The position numbers were made by a program, and so were the translations under genes. Shown piece by piece: positions 1-11,879 of a stretch of DNA of 64,000 bases. The DNA comes from Phyto melanocephala (taxonomy: Eukaryota > Arthropoda > Insecta > Diptera > Rhinophoridae): positions 140,432,223 through 140,496,222 of the forward strand of contig OW799233.1 of the NCBI GenBank assembly GCA_941918925.1. Direction: 5' to 3'. The notes beneath the pieces were generated by a model. That model searched no databases. It saw only the letters and a list, made by a program, of their open reading frames with translations, and was not told the origin of the DNA. Each line of letters begins with the position of its first letter. Position 1 is the stretch's first letter.

Positions 1-56
1 CTAATCCTTTCAGCTAGTGTTCTAACCGATGGAGCACCTATATCGTCGCACTGACT

Positions 57-626
57 TACATAGTTCCATTATATAGACTACTAGAAAAGCCCGGCGCGCG
101 TTGCTACGCCCTTTAATGAATAAAAATGCATTATAAATTTAAATTGAATATCTAGTGCAAGTAGCCAAAAATGATAACTTATTTCTTATGGGCGTGGCAC
201 TGCCCACTTTTCTAACCTTGAAATTATAAAGTCATAACAGCTCAATATGTGTGCAAAGTTTCAGAAAAATCGGTCCAGTGCAAGTACCCCAAAATTATAA
301 TTTTTTTATGGGCGTGGCCTTGCCCACTTTTCTAACACGAAATTATACAGTCATGACAGGTCAATATGTGTGCAAAGTTTCAGAAAAATCGATCAAGTGC
401 AAGTAGCTAAAAATGATAACTAATTTTTATGGGCGTTGCTCCGCCCACTTTTTGTCACCCATAAACACTCCCTGGAATGTGTACAACAACTTAGCTGAGT
501 TTGAGTCCGATCGGTTTTACAGTTACGGAGTCTATAGCTAACACACACACACACACACAGAGTTTCGCTTTTATATATATAGATACATACATTATATGGA
601 CATACATAGTTCCATTATATAGACTA
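57..626. repeat. 24-bp direct repeat flanking Helitron copy 1
   Basis: The same 24 bases, from TACATAGTTCC to TATAGACTA, occur at 57-80, directly before the Helitron, and at 603-626, 20 bases beyond it. Helitrons do not duplicate their target, so this is more likely an older duplication than an insertion scar. Confidence 0.7.
81..583 (-). mobile_element. Non-autonomous Helitron, copy 1
   Basis: Read on the minus strand it starts with TCTATATATATAAAAGCGAA and ends CCGGGCTTTTCTAG, and it lies between A and T (T at 584 and A at 80 on the plus strand). A TC start, a CTRR end with a GC-rich fold before it, and A|T insertion without target duplication are Helitron hallmarks. The interior holds about three units of a 121-bp repeat, each opening with a GGGCGTGGC...GCCCAC palindrome (near 189, 309 and 430), plus a CA microsatellite at 541-559. 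No coding capacity is visible. The 24-bp sequence at 57-80 recurs at 603-626 beyond the other end. Confidence 0.8.
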
Positions 627-684
627 TAGATCAGTCATAGGCAAAACAAGGTTCTTAGTAAATTTTCTTTTTAATCTCATGTAA

Positions 685-1603
685 AGGGTGTTTTTTTAAG
701 CCCGATAGAACTTGAAATTGTAAAAAATAACACAAAAAATTAAATTGTAATCAAATTTTTTTTTTTATTCGAAAGATCAATACGTGACATTAACATTTGA
801 AAATGATTTCGGGCATATGGGCACCGCGGCTGTTCTTGACGAAGTGCATTCTGGACGTCCAATTTTGGGCCACTTTTTCGAGCACTGCTGGCCGTATGTC
901 ACGAATAACACGAACAATGCTGGCCTCCAAGGCGTCAATTGTTGCTGGTTTATCAGCATAAACCAGTGACTTTACGTAGCCACACAGGAAATAATCGAGA
1001 GGTGTCAAATCGCACGACCTTGGAGGCCAATTGACAGGTCCATTTCTCGAAATCAACTTATCGCCAAATTTTGATTTCAATAAGTCGATGGTTGCGTTCG
1101 CCGTATGGCACGTAGCGCCATCCTGTTGAAACCACATCTCCTCCGGATCAATGTCATCCATATTTTCAAACAAAAAATCACTGATCATGGTGCGGTAACG
1201 ACCTCCATTGACCGTAACCCGAGCTCCGGCCTCATTTTTGAAGAAATAAGGTCCGATGATGCCACCAGCGTGAAAACCGCACCAAACGGTGCATTTTTCT
1301 GGATGTAATGGAGTCTGTAGGGTCTCTTGTGGATTGGTCTCGCTCCATATGCGGCAATTTTGCTTATTAACAAACCCGTTAAGCCAAAAATGCGCCTCAT
1401 CGCTGAACACAATTTTGCGATAAAATTGGACGTCCAGAATGCGTTTCGTCAAGAACAGCCGCGGTGCCCATATGCCCGAAATCATTTTCACATGTTAATG
1501 TCACGTATTGATCTTTCGAATAAAAAACAAATTTTGATTACAATTTAATTTTTTGTGTTATTTTTTACAATTTCAAGTTCTATCGGGCTTAAAAAAACAC
1601 CCT
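685..1603 (-). mobile_element. Fold-back DD41D (rosa-type) mariner element
   Basis: The ends are a 182-bp, nearly perfect inverted repeat (685-866 against 1422-1603), beginning AGGGTGTTTTTTTAAGCCCG. This is much longer than the roughly 30-bp TIR usual for mariners. It includes the last ~27 codons of the transposase, so the 3' end of the gene exists at both ends in opposite orientation and has replaced the 5' part of the gene. The TA target duplication is not clean. I infer an internal deletion with inverted duplication, perhaps from aborted gap repair. Confidence 0.8.
790..1491 (-). pseudogene. DD41D mariner (rosa family) transposase, catalytic domain only
   Basis: A 233-codon open frame covers the DDE catalytic domain of an IS630-Tc1-mariner transposase, which normally runs to about 340 residues; the N-terminal DNA-binding helix-turn-helix half is absent. 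All three catalytic positions are visible: FSDEAHF (D1, about residue 31), WFQQDGATCHT (D2) and CDLTPLDYF (D3). There are 41 residues between D2 and D3, the signature of the rosa family first named from Ceratitis rosa. The conserved NKQNCRIW and TVWCGF motifs are present. The first ~24 codons, ISGIWAPRLFL and onwards, are an artefact: they are the antisense of the gene's own 3' end, brought in by the inverted duplication. The frame is unbroken and the copy looks young, but it should have no DNA binding, so it is probably inactive. Confidence 0.85.
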
Positions 1604-3550
1604 ATATATATCACACGTATTGTCTGAGAGCAAAAAATCTGCAGTCTAGTATCAGCTTTTCAGAAAAAAGGTTGTGGTCTGCGATGTCAACTTAAAAATT
1701 TCAAAAAGCACAAAACTAAGAAAAAAATTGCGCAATTAAAAAAAAATCACTAAATTTAAAATTTTTAACTTTTGAAAAATGCAATAAGTTTCAATCGCAT
1801 TTATTAAGAGTATAAGCAGCAGATAAATTTAAAAATAATTTTATTTTAAATAATACGTTTTTAAACAGTATGACAACTTGAACCTCTCGTTGCCAATATA
1901 ACTATCTTACAATAAAATTTACAGCCTTTACACATCAGCTGCTCTCTGGAATACCTTATTGTACATCGGGCAACGTAACTAAAGTTCTAATGATAACGAT
2001 AATTGACCTATAAGTTTTAAAATAACCAATTATTAATATCATGTGGCAAAGTATCATGATCAATATGAAAATTTCTATGAATGTTAAAATTTACCTCTCA
2101 TATTAAATGAGACATTTTTGCATATCAAATTAAAAGGAACGCTAAATATTTAAATGCATTTTTTATATTAAATTGGTTTGATCAACTTCTAACTTACTAG
2201 ACAATTAGTTTTCGTGAAAATATAATTATATAAAAAGCAGGTGCTCCATATCTCATAAACCATGCTGGATATCAAGAAACGAATATCGGAATTAAATTAC
2301 AATAAATAATGTAAAAAATATATAATCCACTCATAACTATTTTTTTAAATGGTTGCTAGTTTAAAATAATAACAATAATAACAGACACATTCTGTACTTT
2401 TAATACTTATCATTTCCCTAAATAATTATTTTAAAATATATTTTCTATACTTTCAACTTTAAATCATTTTACAACGAGTCACTAATGAACAAAAAAAGCA
2501 CCAAAAACTAAAAAAACGCCCCAAGCACTGACTTCTACGTCAAAAATTTCTAAATTAAACTAAAAACGGTGCCAAAATTACCGATATATACATAAGTTAA
2601 TCGTCAAACCGGTTACGATTCTATGTTGACAAATTTTCCTGTTTTTATTATTTTGGTACACAAAGCTTTCATTAAATTTTAGAAAATTTGCAATCAATTT
2701 ACAAAATTATATATTTTTCACAATTATATGCCCCTTCTCATGTTTTCTATAACTTGTCATGTTTAATATAAAACTAAGTCTCTCTAATTAACAGTTTAGA
2801 TAAACACTTACTTATAGGATTTTTTTTTTCAAGTTTCATCTAGTGTATATATTTAAAAAATGTAATTGAATTCCTTAACATAATCTGTTATCTGCCTAAA
2901 TAAATTTTGTCTGCAATACTCGATTGCATGCTTTTATTATATCATTTTCTAAATATGTGTTTATTACGGTATAAGAAATACTACGACCATTATAAATTGT
3001 GCTAAAAACTGCAAATGTAAGTATTTTAATTTCAATTTAATAAAAATAAGTGTCACTTTCCTATATATTTGTAAACATACATATATAAATGGATAGAGAT
3101 ATAAAAAAAAATCCAGTTCCTGCTAGAACAAGTATAAAGAAAAATTAATTTTAAAATTAGCTGTAATAGTTGGAAGAAAATTGATAAAATTAAAAAATTT
3201 TAAATATGCAAAAATCTAATGAAAATTCTTTTTTATAACCTCCAACAACAAAACTAGTGACAGCAGTTACACATAAATTTTTATATTTTAAAACTAAATT
3301 AGGGCAAATCTATAACATCTGTTCAACATTTCCTGTCGCAGTTCAAAATTAAACTAAATAGCAAATAGCAAAAAAAAAACTATACAAAAGCTTATAACAT
3401 TCTTTGCAACAATAGCATTTTTAGTTGAATAAGATTTCACCGAGGAAAGTAAAATATATTATGATTTTGGAAAATAATTTAAAGTATTTAACAGAATAGA
3501 ATTAAACAAAAAATTGTAACTCATTGATGGAACTTTGTGTGATAAAATAT
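1604..3550. other. A+T-rich stretch, nothing recognised
   Basis: Single-copy-looking A+T-rich DNA with short homopolymer runs. I see no long open frame, RNA gene or transposon end. Confidence 0.5.
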
Positions 3551-5922
3551 TACATGTAAGAGCACTATATTCAGCTGTGCCCAATTTTTGATACCCACCA
3601 CCAATTTTGCGTACTTTTATAGCACAAAATTTATTATTATGTTACTAACAGCGAACACTATGATAATCTCTTTATAATAAAATATGTATTACTATCTTTG
3701 TTTAGTTTCAATAAAATCGTACAATGAAACCGTACATTAGGAGTGCTACAATTTTTTATTTTTACGGAAATTAAAGAGCAGTATTTGGTTGCCAGAAATC
3801 ACTAAAAATAGTATTTGTTTTGTGTGGGAATAGCACCTTCTACTTTTCACAAAATTTTAAATATACTAAGATAATCCATTCGAGATCTCTTTTTGGTCCA
3901 AATATAAAAATCATGGATTTAAAATAAAGCATTATATGGGAGATGGGCGTTAAAGATCGCTTCTAAATTTTATTTTCTGGAATTAAAATAATATTTATCA
4001 AAAGCCATATTTGTGAAATTTCATCATCTAGTACATATAATTCTATCGCTTTCGGATTTTATTAGATACTAGAAAAGCCCGGCGCGCGTTGATACGCCCC
4101 CTAATGGTTAAAACTGCATTCGGAATTTAAATTGAATATCAAGTGCAAAAAACTAAAAATTATAACTTTTTTTAATAGGCGTTGCCCTGCCCACTTTTCT
4201 AGTCACGAAACTGTATAGACATGACAGCTCAATATGTGTGCAAAGTATCAGAAAAATCGGTGAAGTTTAAGTAGCTGAAAATGATAATATATTTCTAATG
4301 GGCGTGGCACTGCCCACTTTTCTAATCACGAAATTGTTAATCGTGACCACTCAATATGTGTGCAAAGTTTCACAAAAATCGGTCCAGAGCAAGTACCTCA
4401 AAATTATAGCTTTTTTTTTGGGCGTGGCCCCGCCCACTTTTCTAATCACAAAATTATATAGTCATGATAGCTCGATATGTGCGCAAGGTTTTAGAAAAAT
4501 CAGTCTAGTGCAAGAACCTCAAAATTATAACTTTCTTTTATGGGCGTGGCCCTGCCCACTTTTTTAATCACGAAAATATAAAGTCATGACAGTTCAATAT
4601 GTGTGCAAAGTTTCAGAAAAATCGGTCCAGTGCGAGTACCTCAAAACTAAAACTTTTTTAGGGGCGTGGCCCCGCCCACTTTTTATATCACGAAATTATT
4701 TAGTCAGGACAGCTCAATATGTGTGCAAAGTTTCAGAAAAATCGGTCAAGTGCAAGGAGCTAAAACTGATAACTAATTTTTTATGGGCGTGGCCCTGCCC
4801 ACTTTTCTCCAACCATAAACACTCCCTGGAATGTGTACAACAACTTGCCAAAGTTTGAGTCTGATCGGTTTTACAGTTTCGGAGTCTATAGTTAACACAC
4901 ACACACACAAACACACACACAGAGTTTCACTTTTATATATATAGATGTGAGAAGCGGGCGTGTCAAAGCCATTTCTGCTAGTGAACTTAACTAAATATGT
5001 TTTTTTCTTCTTCCACAATCTTTGTCCAAAGAGAAATAATATGAATTTAAGGCAAGACGTTTTATGAGAGGTGAGCTTTAAAATGGGCGTATCTTCTTCA
5101 TTATAATGGTATTGACCTAAAAGTTATATGTGCGAAATTTCATCATCACACATCTAATTCTGTCGGATTTATGGGCTCTTAAATTTCATTGATAGTAAAA
5201 TATGTGAGAGGTGGGTGTTAAAATAGCCGCATCGAAGTAGTTTCTGCTAAAAAAAATTCAACTAAGGTGTTACAATATCGCTGTCAATAGAGAAATTATA
5301 AAAAGTTGAGATAAAGGGTTATATGCTTGCTGGACGTGTCACCTAAATGTTCCGTTGTTACAAGTCTATTGACCAAAAAGCAATGTTTTCAAAATTTCTG
5401 AATCATACATCTAGTTTTGTCAGTTTTATTAAGTTTTAAATTTTAAATTGAGTGTGAGAGACTCTTTGCGGTATAAACCGTCGTACATATCTATATATGT
5501 ATATATATCTTCTAAATCTAAAGGTTCTTTTGTAATGTTTAGATTCGAAGAAGATATTTCTTTTTACTTAAGAAATATACTTACGAAATTTTATCGCTTT
5601 ACATCAATGCCCAAAGTATACAATCGTATTTTATTCTATGTATTTAAGATGAACATTGTTGTTTTACCTAATCTTAAATTAAGTGGTTTCACTAACCCTA
5701 TGTATTAGAAATATTTAGGAAAAATTTTATACCCTTACGAGCTCTATCGTGCCTTCAACAGACGGACGGACATTGCCAAAAGAAAACTCAAAATGAAACC
5801 AGAACTCAGAAAATATGTGCTTTATGGAGTTTAAAATGTATATTTCTGTGCATTATAAACGGAATGATAAAATTAATATACCCCAATACCATTTTTTTTG
5901 TGGTGGGTATAGAAATAGTTGC
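3551..5922 (-). mobile_element. Mini-me-like element, A subfamily (A1), split by a Helitron
   Basis: The left end, GTAAGAGCACTATATTCAGC, and the following ACCCACCACC tract match the other A copies in this window. The right end carries GACGGACGGACA (GTCY on the other strand) and a hairpin ending GGTGGTGGGTATA at about 5905-5922. The middle resumes after the Helitron at 4946 with the GGGCGT-containing core seen in other copies. The (TA)n, conserved core and (GTCY)n order is that of dipteran mini-me elements. It is degenerate and non-coding. Confidence 0.7.
4069..4945 (-). mobile_element. Non-autonomous Helitron, copy 2 (longest)
   Basis: The same TC...CTAG ends between A and T as copy 1, here inserted into mini-me-like element A1. 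It has about six 121-bp internal units (near 4175, 4299, 4420, 4542, 4661 and 4784), the most of any copy here, and a CA-rich microsatellite at 4893-4920. The short open frames across the units are by-products of the repeat. Confidence 0.8.
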
Positions 5923-8104
5923 AGTAGATGAAAAGTTGTGCACAAAAGTCAACAGTTTTCATCATACAAAATAAGGGCAAAATTTAATTGTTCTGTATGT
6001 AAAAGAAAGTGAGTTAATTTAATGAAAAATAGTTCAAATATTCGGAAAAGATTTTAATAAAAATTAATTTATACAGGTACGACGTTCTATTTTAAAACTG
6101 ACTTGTATATTAGCCAGTAAATTCTTGTTTCAATTAATTCTAAAAGTATAATTTCCAAAGTATATGGTACTTCATAACTACTTTAGAGTATTATGTAGCC
6201 AAACAAAAAGCCTCTACTCAATTTACTTAGTGACTATTTGCACAATACTTTACTAGAACTACTGTCAAAGGATGTAAAGGGATGAAGAAGGTACAATACA
6301 TGTATATATGTGATTAAGCATTAACGTTAACATTAAAGAACAAAGTAAGTGTGCTAAGTATAAACCAAAAATTTTAAATGTCTATTTTACCTTTCGAGAC
6401 CGGTGCAAAGGTGCAGTTAACTTTTAAAATCCTTCTTTTATTATCGCCAAAGCTGATGGTGTAAAATGCATATATAGCTTTGTCATTCCATTCGAACTTT
6501 CAACAATATTCATTTCCGATCCCTTAAAGTATATATTTGCTGAGAGCTTATCAATAGTGAGATACGTCAGTCTATCTGTCCATATGTTTTGAAAATAAAA
6601 CAACTTTAAGAAGCCCCCAGTATTACACAGTTAATATTATCGCTATATTATTTGCTGAGATATAAGCAAATTAACACGACTTTTGCTATTTTTCCCCTAT
6701 TTTTACCACAACAATAAACATTTTTAAGTCCTTGGATAATTCTAAGGCACCTTTTTAATTAATTTGTTTTTGTTTTAATAATATAAAGGCTGTCTCAGTA
6801 CAAAAAACACTTCTTCCTTTTAAAATAAAAACGCCTATTTTATGAATTTTTTTTATTTGTAAAATACACATTTTTCGATTAAGTATGGAATAAAAAAAAC
6901 GCAAAGTGTGAGGGCCACTCACTTCGCTTTCAAATTTAAAATATTCTAAATACTTTTTCAAGAACATTTGTGCCTTGATTAAGATCTTAATTAGTTCATA
7001 TAATATAATTAAAAAATTAAAAAATGAACTAAAGCCACTAATAAATAAATAGTGTTTTAATAAAAAAAAGTTCGTGAAATTTTTAAATAAATCAATGCCG
7101 CATATTTCAAAATTGTGTTATCTGAAAAATGCTTGTACTTTCTAAAATTAATTTAACGTCTATCATTTGCAAAGCTCCTGAATGTAGATAAGTAACTTAA
7201 TATTGTTGATCTATGACATACACACTCAATTTTACACTAATGAATTATAATGCTGTGATACACCAATTTTATTTATGAAAATATATTTATTTGTGTCTAC
7301 ACCACACATGCATTCTTATGCAGGGATCTACACAACTTGTGCATGCACATTCATGCTTAATCAACTAACTGGCTAACTACCGAATACTTTATTTTTTTTT
7401 TTAGTTCTACTACCTACACTCAAATCATATCGGTTGTATAAGCATACGACTGCCAAAAGAAGAGACGAAAAAACATTAATATTCGTTTCGGTTAAAATAA
7501 CGTTTGCACCCGACACGAGTACTTAGAAAAAAGACAAACGACATGCTTCACTTAAAATAATGTCGGTAATGAAATTAAGCTAAAAAGTAAATCACTGTTT
7601 AGTGTATGCTGCTCATGAAATGCAAATAAAGATTTCAAAATGCAAACCTTGTTAAGCATCAAACAGCGCTAATAATTTATTTTTGCAAACAACCAGAAGA
7701 GTAACAATAACTAAAACAAAAAATCAGCTACAGGACCAAACTGTCGTCAACCACACACACTTAAAGCAAATTTAATCACAGCAACGTTTTAGCTAATTTT
7801 GGTGTATTTTTAGAGTGTGTAAGTGTATTTCGCAGAAGCATGTAATTGGATGAAGTTCAACTCATTGAAACGTTAAAAAAACACGTTTTCAAAATTATAT
7901 TTTACCTTTGTACACGCTACCCTAAATATAGGCAATACAGTCAGAATGCATAAAATATTTTCAAACAAAAATCCTTAAAAAAAAGCATTTTTCTAAAAAA
8001 TTCCTAAGAATACTTATGTACCCAAAAAGAACCAGGTATTGCTTGCTTATCAGTGGTCACAAGTAGAAAGGCCCTAACACTTAGTTCTTGTGAAACTCGG
8101 TTAT
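5923..8104. other. A+T-rich stretch with one mini-me-like relic
   Basis: Mostly anonymous A+T-rich DNA. At about 6475-6600 there is a worn B-type mini-me fragment: a TTTGTCATTCC box, a TTTCCGATCCCTTAAAG box, then TCTATCTGTCC. Nothing else is recognised. Confidence 0.5.
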
Positions 8105-8557
8105 TCAGTGATTCCAATACATTTCACAAAAATAGACTTCAACATTGTCAATAATGTCATCATCAATGAAGTAGTCAACTACCTTTGTAATACTGACAGT
8201 GCCTCCATCATTTGAAATAACCTGTACGTTTTGTACTCCAGAACTTCCAATGAATGTTTCTCTCCCAATTGGAAGAATAACTGCTACCCATTTTTAATTT
8301 TCTGTGTTTTGAATGCAGTCATGATATGCTTCAATGTCTAGTGGATCATTTGCAGTTTCTGGAAATTCCATTTCAACATCATTTACAGTTTCATCTTGGT
8401 TCTCTTTTTCAGTTTCGTTCTCGTTGTTCTCATCAGGTTGATACATATCATCACTTCCGTCACTAAAATCACTCTCGTCTTCACTTGCTTCTAAGAATCG
8501 CTGTATCTCTTCATCAGAATATTTTCCATGAGAAGTTATCTTACTTTGCGCGCTACT
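8105..8557 (-). pseudogene. piggyBac-like transposase N-terminal relic
   Basis: A frame of 87 codons, one TAA (8294-8296) and then 62 more codons in the same frame. The first part has SDEEIQRFLEASEDESDFSD followed by a long Asp/Glu/Asn-rich stretch, like the acidic N-terminus of piggyBac-family transposases. The second part has a FIGSSGV box followed by VDYFIDDDIIDNV, resembling the FTGxxG...DYFxxxFTDExI segment that opens the piggyBac DDE domain (DDE_Tnp_1_7). No in-frame start is visible upstream, and the frame ends at a TGA before any catalytic Asp. It is more GC-rich than its neighbours. I infer a decayed fragment; the family call rests on pattern only. Confidence 0.5.
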
Positions 8558-8618
8558 TTTTTACTAAAAAGATGAATACACGTGTTACTCCTTCAACACT
8601 TCAACATCAACTATTCAT

Positions 8619-8727
8619 CATATATGATACATGCTACGTATGTAATCTTATTTAGTAAAGAATCGTTTATGACATGTTCAATGTATCATTAGTTATACAT
8701 ATCATATATGATACATGTAACGTATGG
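8619..8727. repeat. 24-bp imperfect direct repeat pair
   Basis: CATATATGATACATG followed by C(T/A)ACGTATG occurs at 8619-8642 and again at 8703-8726, 84 bp apart with two differences. It lies between the piggyBac-like and mariner relics; its origin is unclear. Confidence 0.6.
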
Positions 8728-8934
8728 AGTCTGAATTCGTAACGACTCGCTCATGTATCGTAACTGATGCATTTATTTTTAACGTTGTATTATATTCAGG
8801 ACGTATGCAGCTAATTCAAAAACTTATTGATAACCTCAAAAATGGCTACAGTAATCAAATTTCAAAAATATTTGTTGGACGTGTACCGTTAAAAAAATTC
8901 TTTTGTATGCGGACAGGGAACCTGTTAAAATAAT

Positions 8935-9335
8935 AGTCCGATGAATCTCACTTTTAATTGAATGGATACGTCAATAAACAAAACTGCAATATTTAGAGTG
9001 ATGATAATCCACAAAGACATATTGAGACGCCATTATGTCCAAAAAATCTGACTGTTTGGTATGCTTTACTAGCTGATGGAATCATTGGTCTGTACTTCTT
9101 TGAAATGGATGCTAGTCAAAACGTTACAGTCAATGGTGACAGCTATAGAGCCATGACTACTAACTTATTTGTTCATCAATTGAATAACTATCACGTGCAT
9201 AATGATCATGATGATTATCTGTGGTTACAAAAAGAGAGCACAACATATCGCACAGCCTGTGCCGCAATTAATTGAAGAAAATTTTTGGTAAACGCATTTT
9301 CTCAGGTTTCAGATCCTTGAATAAGCCCCAAAGTT
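8935..9335 (+). pseudogene. DD41D mariner transposase fragment
   Basis: Conceptual translation gives DESHF, NGYVNKQNC, an ETPLCPKNLTVWYALLADG stretch and VNGDSYRAM, matching the first half of the rosa-type catalytic domain. The frame has in-frame stops (TAA after ESHF, TAG after NCNI) and then loses the catalytic region. The QQDGAT motif has become QKEST, so the second catalytic Asp is gone, and homology ends soon after. It is older and more decayed than the copy at 790-1491. No terminal repeats were found. Confidence 0.75.
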
Positions 9336-11099
9336 CGTGCGATTAAACGCTGCTAGACTAGTTTCTGTGAAGATATGTGAAGTCGCTAGTATAAGCCGAA
9401 AAACACGAAACTACTTGTCGGAAAACATTTGCCGAATAATTACTAATATATGGCCACAAATGTAAAGAAAAAATTATAAATTGGACCCCCACTTTAGATT
9501 ATACCTGAATCAGTCCCAGTAGTATGCCAGAAGTCATATTTAAATTATAACGCCAGAATATTATCTCTCAAAAAAAAAGTAAATTTCATGTCAACTTAAA
9601 AATTAATCTTTGCTTAGTTCCATTTTTTAGCTACAAAGAGAAAAAAAATTTTTTATATATCCAAATTCTCTAAAATAACGTTACTTAATCGTAGAGTATA
9701 TAAAGTTCCATTTGGACGAATGTAAAACTTACATTTGTTTATAGTCCTTTAATGCTGGCGGCCTGAGTGCCGCATATTCATACACTTATTTATGTTCGTT
9801 TGATGGTCGTGTCTCTCTGTGAATGATGCGGCCGCCTTTAATATTTATAAGGTTATTTCTAGCATCAACAAAAACAATAGGAAACAAGTAACTAGACCCC
9901 CATTAAAAGCAAAATATTCTATGTCGAAGAAAGAACACACAAAAAAGGTACAACAACAAAAATCCAAAAAGTTTAGTGATTATTACTGACGGCATTACGT
10001 GACTGTTTTGGAAAGTGTCGAAAATATGTAACACCAGTTTTATTTTTCAACATACATTGCTAGCGCTACAACCAACAAGCTTCATTGTAACCCTTAGCAG
10101 AAGTAGTGATTTGTCGAAAATCAACACAGGGTATGTAATGTATTTTAAGTGGAGCTTGTACTCCTTTTTATTTTGCGTGCTTTTTTCGACAATTTTTGTT
10201 TTTTTGTTTTTTTATTTAACATTAGACTTATAAATGTCTATGAAAATGACCTGATGATGGGGTACATTATCCATAAATCCTATTGGAAGTAGCAATAAGA
10301 AGATAAAGTGGAATAACAACAACAAACAATAGCATTAGGGAAACATCAATAACAACATAAACTATTAAGCAGCTTGTAATTTGTAACTCTACAGTCAATT
10401 GAAATTCATAAAATATACATACATAATGTACTTCTACTGCCACTGCTACTGCTATTAACAATAGTATTAAGACAAAAACAAAGCAAAAATATCCTAATTT
10501 AATGCTACACATGTTTTATACATAGAATTTACTAATGGATTAGGTGTAGAAGATAACATTGTTTTCTTGTATGAAAAGGATGCTTTGATTATGTGTATGT
10601 AAAAATTAAAGCAGATTAACAATAGCATTATTATAACAAGTTTGCAACTATATTTAAATCAATGTAATTACGCAGAATAAAGTCAGTGAAAAAAAATATT
10701 TTGCATATTATATTAATCGATTATAAACTGTAAAGAAAAAAAAAATACGTTTTAATGTATGCGTAAATGCTTACTTGTAGTTTCACTAAAATTTCAATCG
10801 ATTTAATTGAAAACACTGCGATTGATTTAAACACTGTTAAAAGCAAATGGCCCATTTTGTTATTTTCTTTATGTTTTTTATCATTAAAACTTTTTCTTCT
10901 ATATAAATAAAATTTTTAAATAATTTTCTTTTTAAAAAAAAATTTAGCCTTAAAGATAAGATTTGGAGATTTTTTTCAGAAAAGTAGGAATTTTAAGTTT
11001 TTATGTTCATATGGCAACACTGCAAAATGCTTTTTTAACGCAAGAGCTGTTCTGCAAAATAAAATTATTCATTTTTAATTTAATTCCAAGTTAGGCTAT
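9336..11099. other. A+T-rich stretch with one GC-rich hairpin
   Basis: Anonymous A+T-rich DNA. The only structure seen is at 9762-9835, listed separately. The small open frames here have no recognisable domain. Confidence 0.4.
9762..9835. other. GC-rich imperfect hairpin
   Basis: GCCGCATATTCA (9769-9780) can pair with TGAATGATGCGGC (9820-9832) with one bulged base and a 39-nt loop. The outer bases GGCGGCC and GGCCGCC extend the GC-rich foot. It stands out from the A+T-rich surroundings. Confidence 0.4.
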
Positions 11100-11216
11100 A
11101 AGCTCGATGCGATAATGACAGAATCGCTAGGAAAAGTTAGTTATCCGATACTAGCTGAGTGGAATGCATTTCCGAAACCAGCTACGGTTTCATCATCAGT
11201 ACTCTTTTGATCAGAA
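11100..11216 (-). repeat. Structured module, copy 1 (hammerhead-like motifs)
   Basis: Read on the minus strand: outer stem TCTGAT...ATCGGA, then CTGATGA, a 7-bp hairpin (TGAAACC, loop GTAGCT, GGTTTCG), then GAAA and a small ACT...AGT hairpin. About 45 bp outside the stem also match copies 2 and 3. CTGATGA, stem, GAAA is the order of a hammerhead ribozyme core, but a proper stem I next to the core is not evident. Confidence 0.55.
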
Positions 11217-11879
11217 CTACAAATGTTGTGTGTAAATATCAACTATTTAACGCAGTAATATTTTGAATTCATTAATTTTCTTGAGCATTTGTTGTGTCAA
11301 TTTAGTTTTGTATAAATAAGTGGAGAATAAAACGGAAATTAATCAAATTTATTTTGAATATAAAGACGGTGGTACAGAGTATTCCATTTTTAAGTCTGTG
11401 AAAGGTTTTTTAGATTCCTGGATGCCATCGGAATCAAAAATTTTAAAATAAAACAAGATCAAAGCAATTTCTGATAACTGCTCTGTCATTTTTTTATATC
11501 GTCATCTGATAACCGTCTAAACTTACAATTTGTCGTAAGATAAAGTCAGCTTTTCTAACAAAAGTCTTACAAACGTCAAAACTGATAATTTACCTTATGG
11601 ATGCAATTCTTCATTATCATTTAATTGTTGGCATGTGTTTATGTTTAGCAATTATTTCAGATCTAACAACCGTCTGTACAGAGCTTAACTGAAGTTAGGT
11701 TATCTATTTGTGTCTTTTTCTCCCTCTCTCAATGCTTTAATTTAACATCTTTGTGTCATATAATATCGTAAGTTAAGTTATGCCATAAACAAATTTAACC
11801 GTTGAAATTCTTCTCTATATACGAACATTTTAAATCCGACATATATGGTTTCCTGTATTAATCAGGGCTGAGATTGTGA

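Noticed and set aside
541..559. CA microsatellite as an independent feature
   Set aside because: It recurs at the same place in the other Helitron copies, so it is part of the element.
4298..4858. Overlapping 89- and 90-codon frames with repeated CKVSEKSVQCKYLK-type peptides
   Set aside because: They translate the 121-bp Helitron minisatellite; the repetition is from DNA repeats and the frames differ between copies.
11100..11216. Active hammerhead ribozyme
   Set aside because: CTGATGA, stem and GAAA are present, but no good stem I adjoins the core and copy 2 has lost core bases; kept only as a hypothesis.
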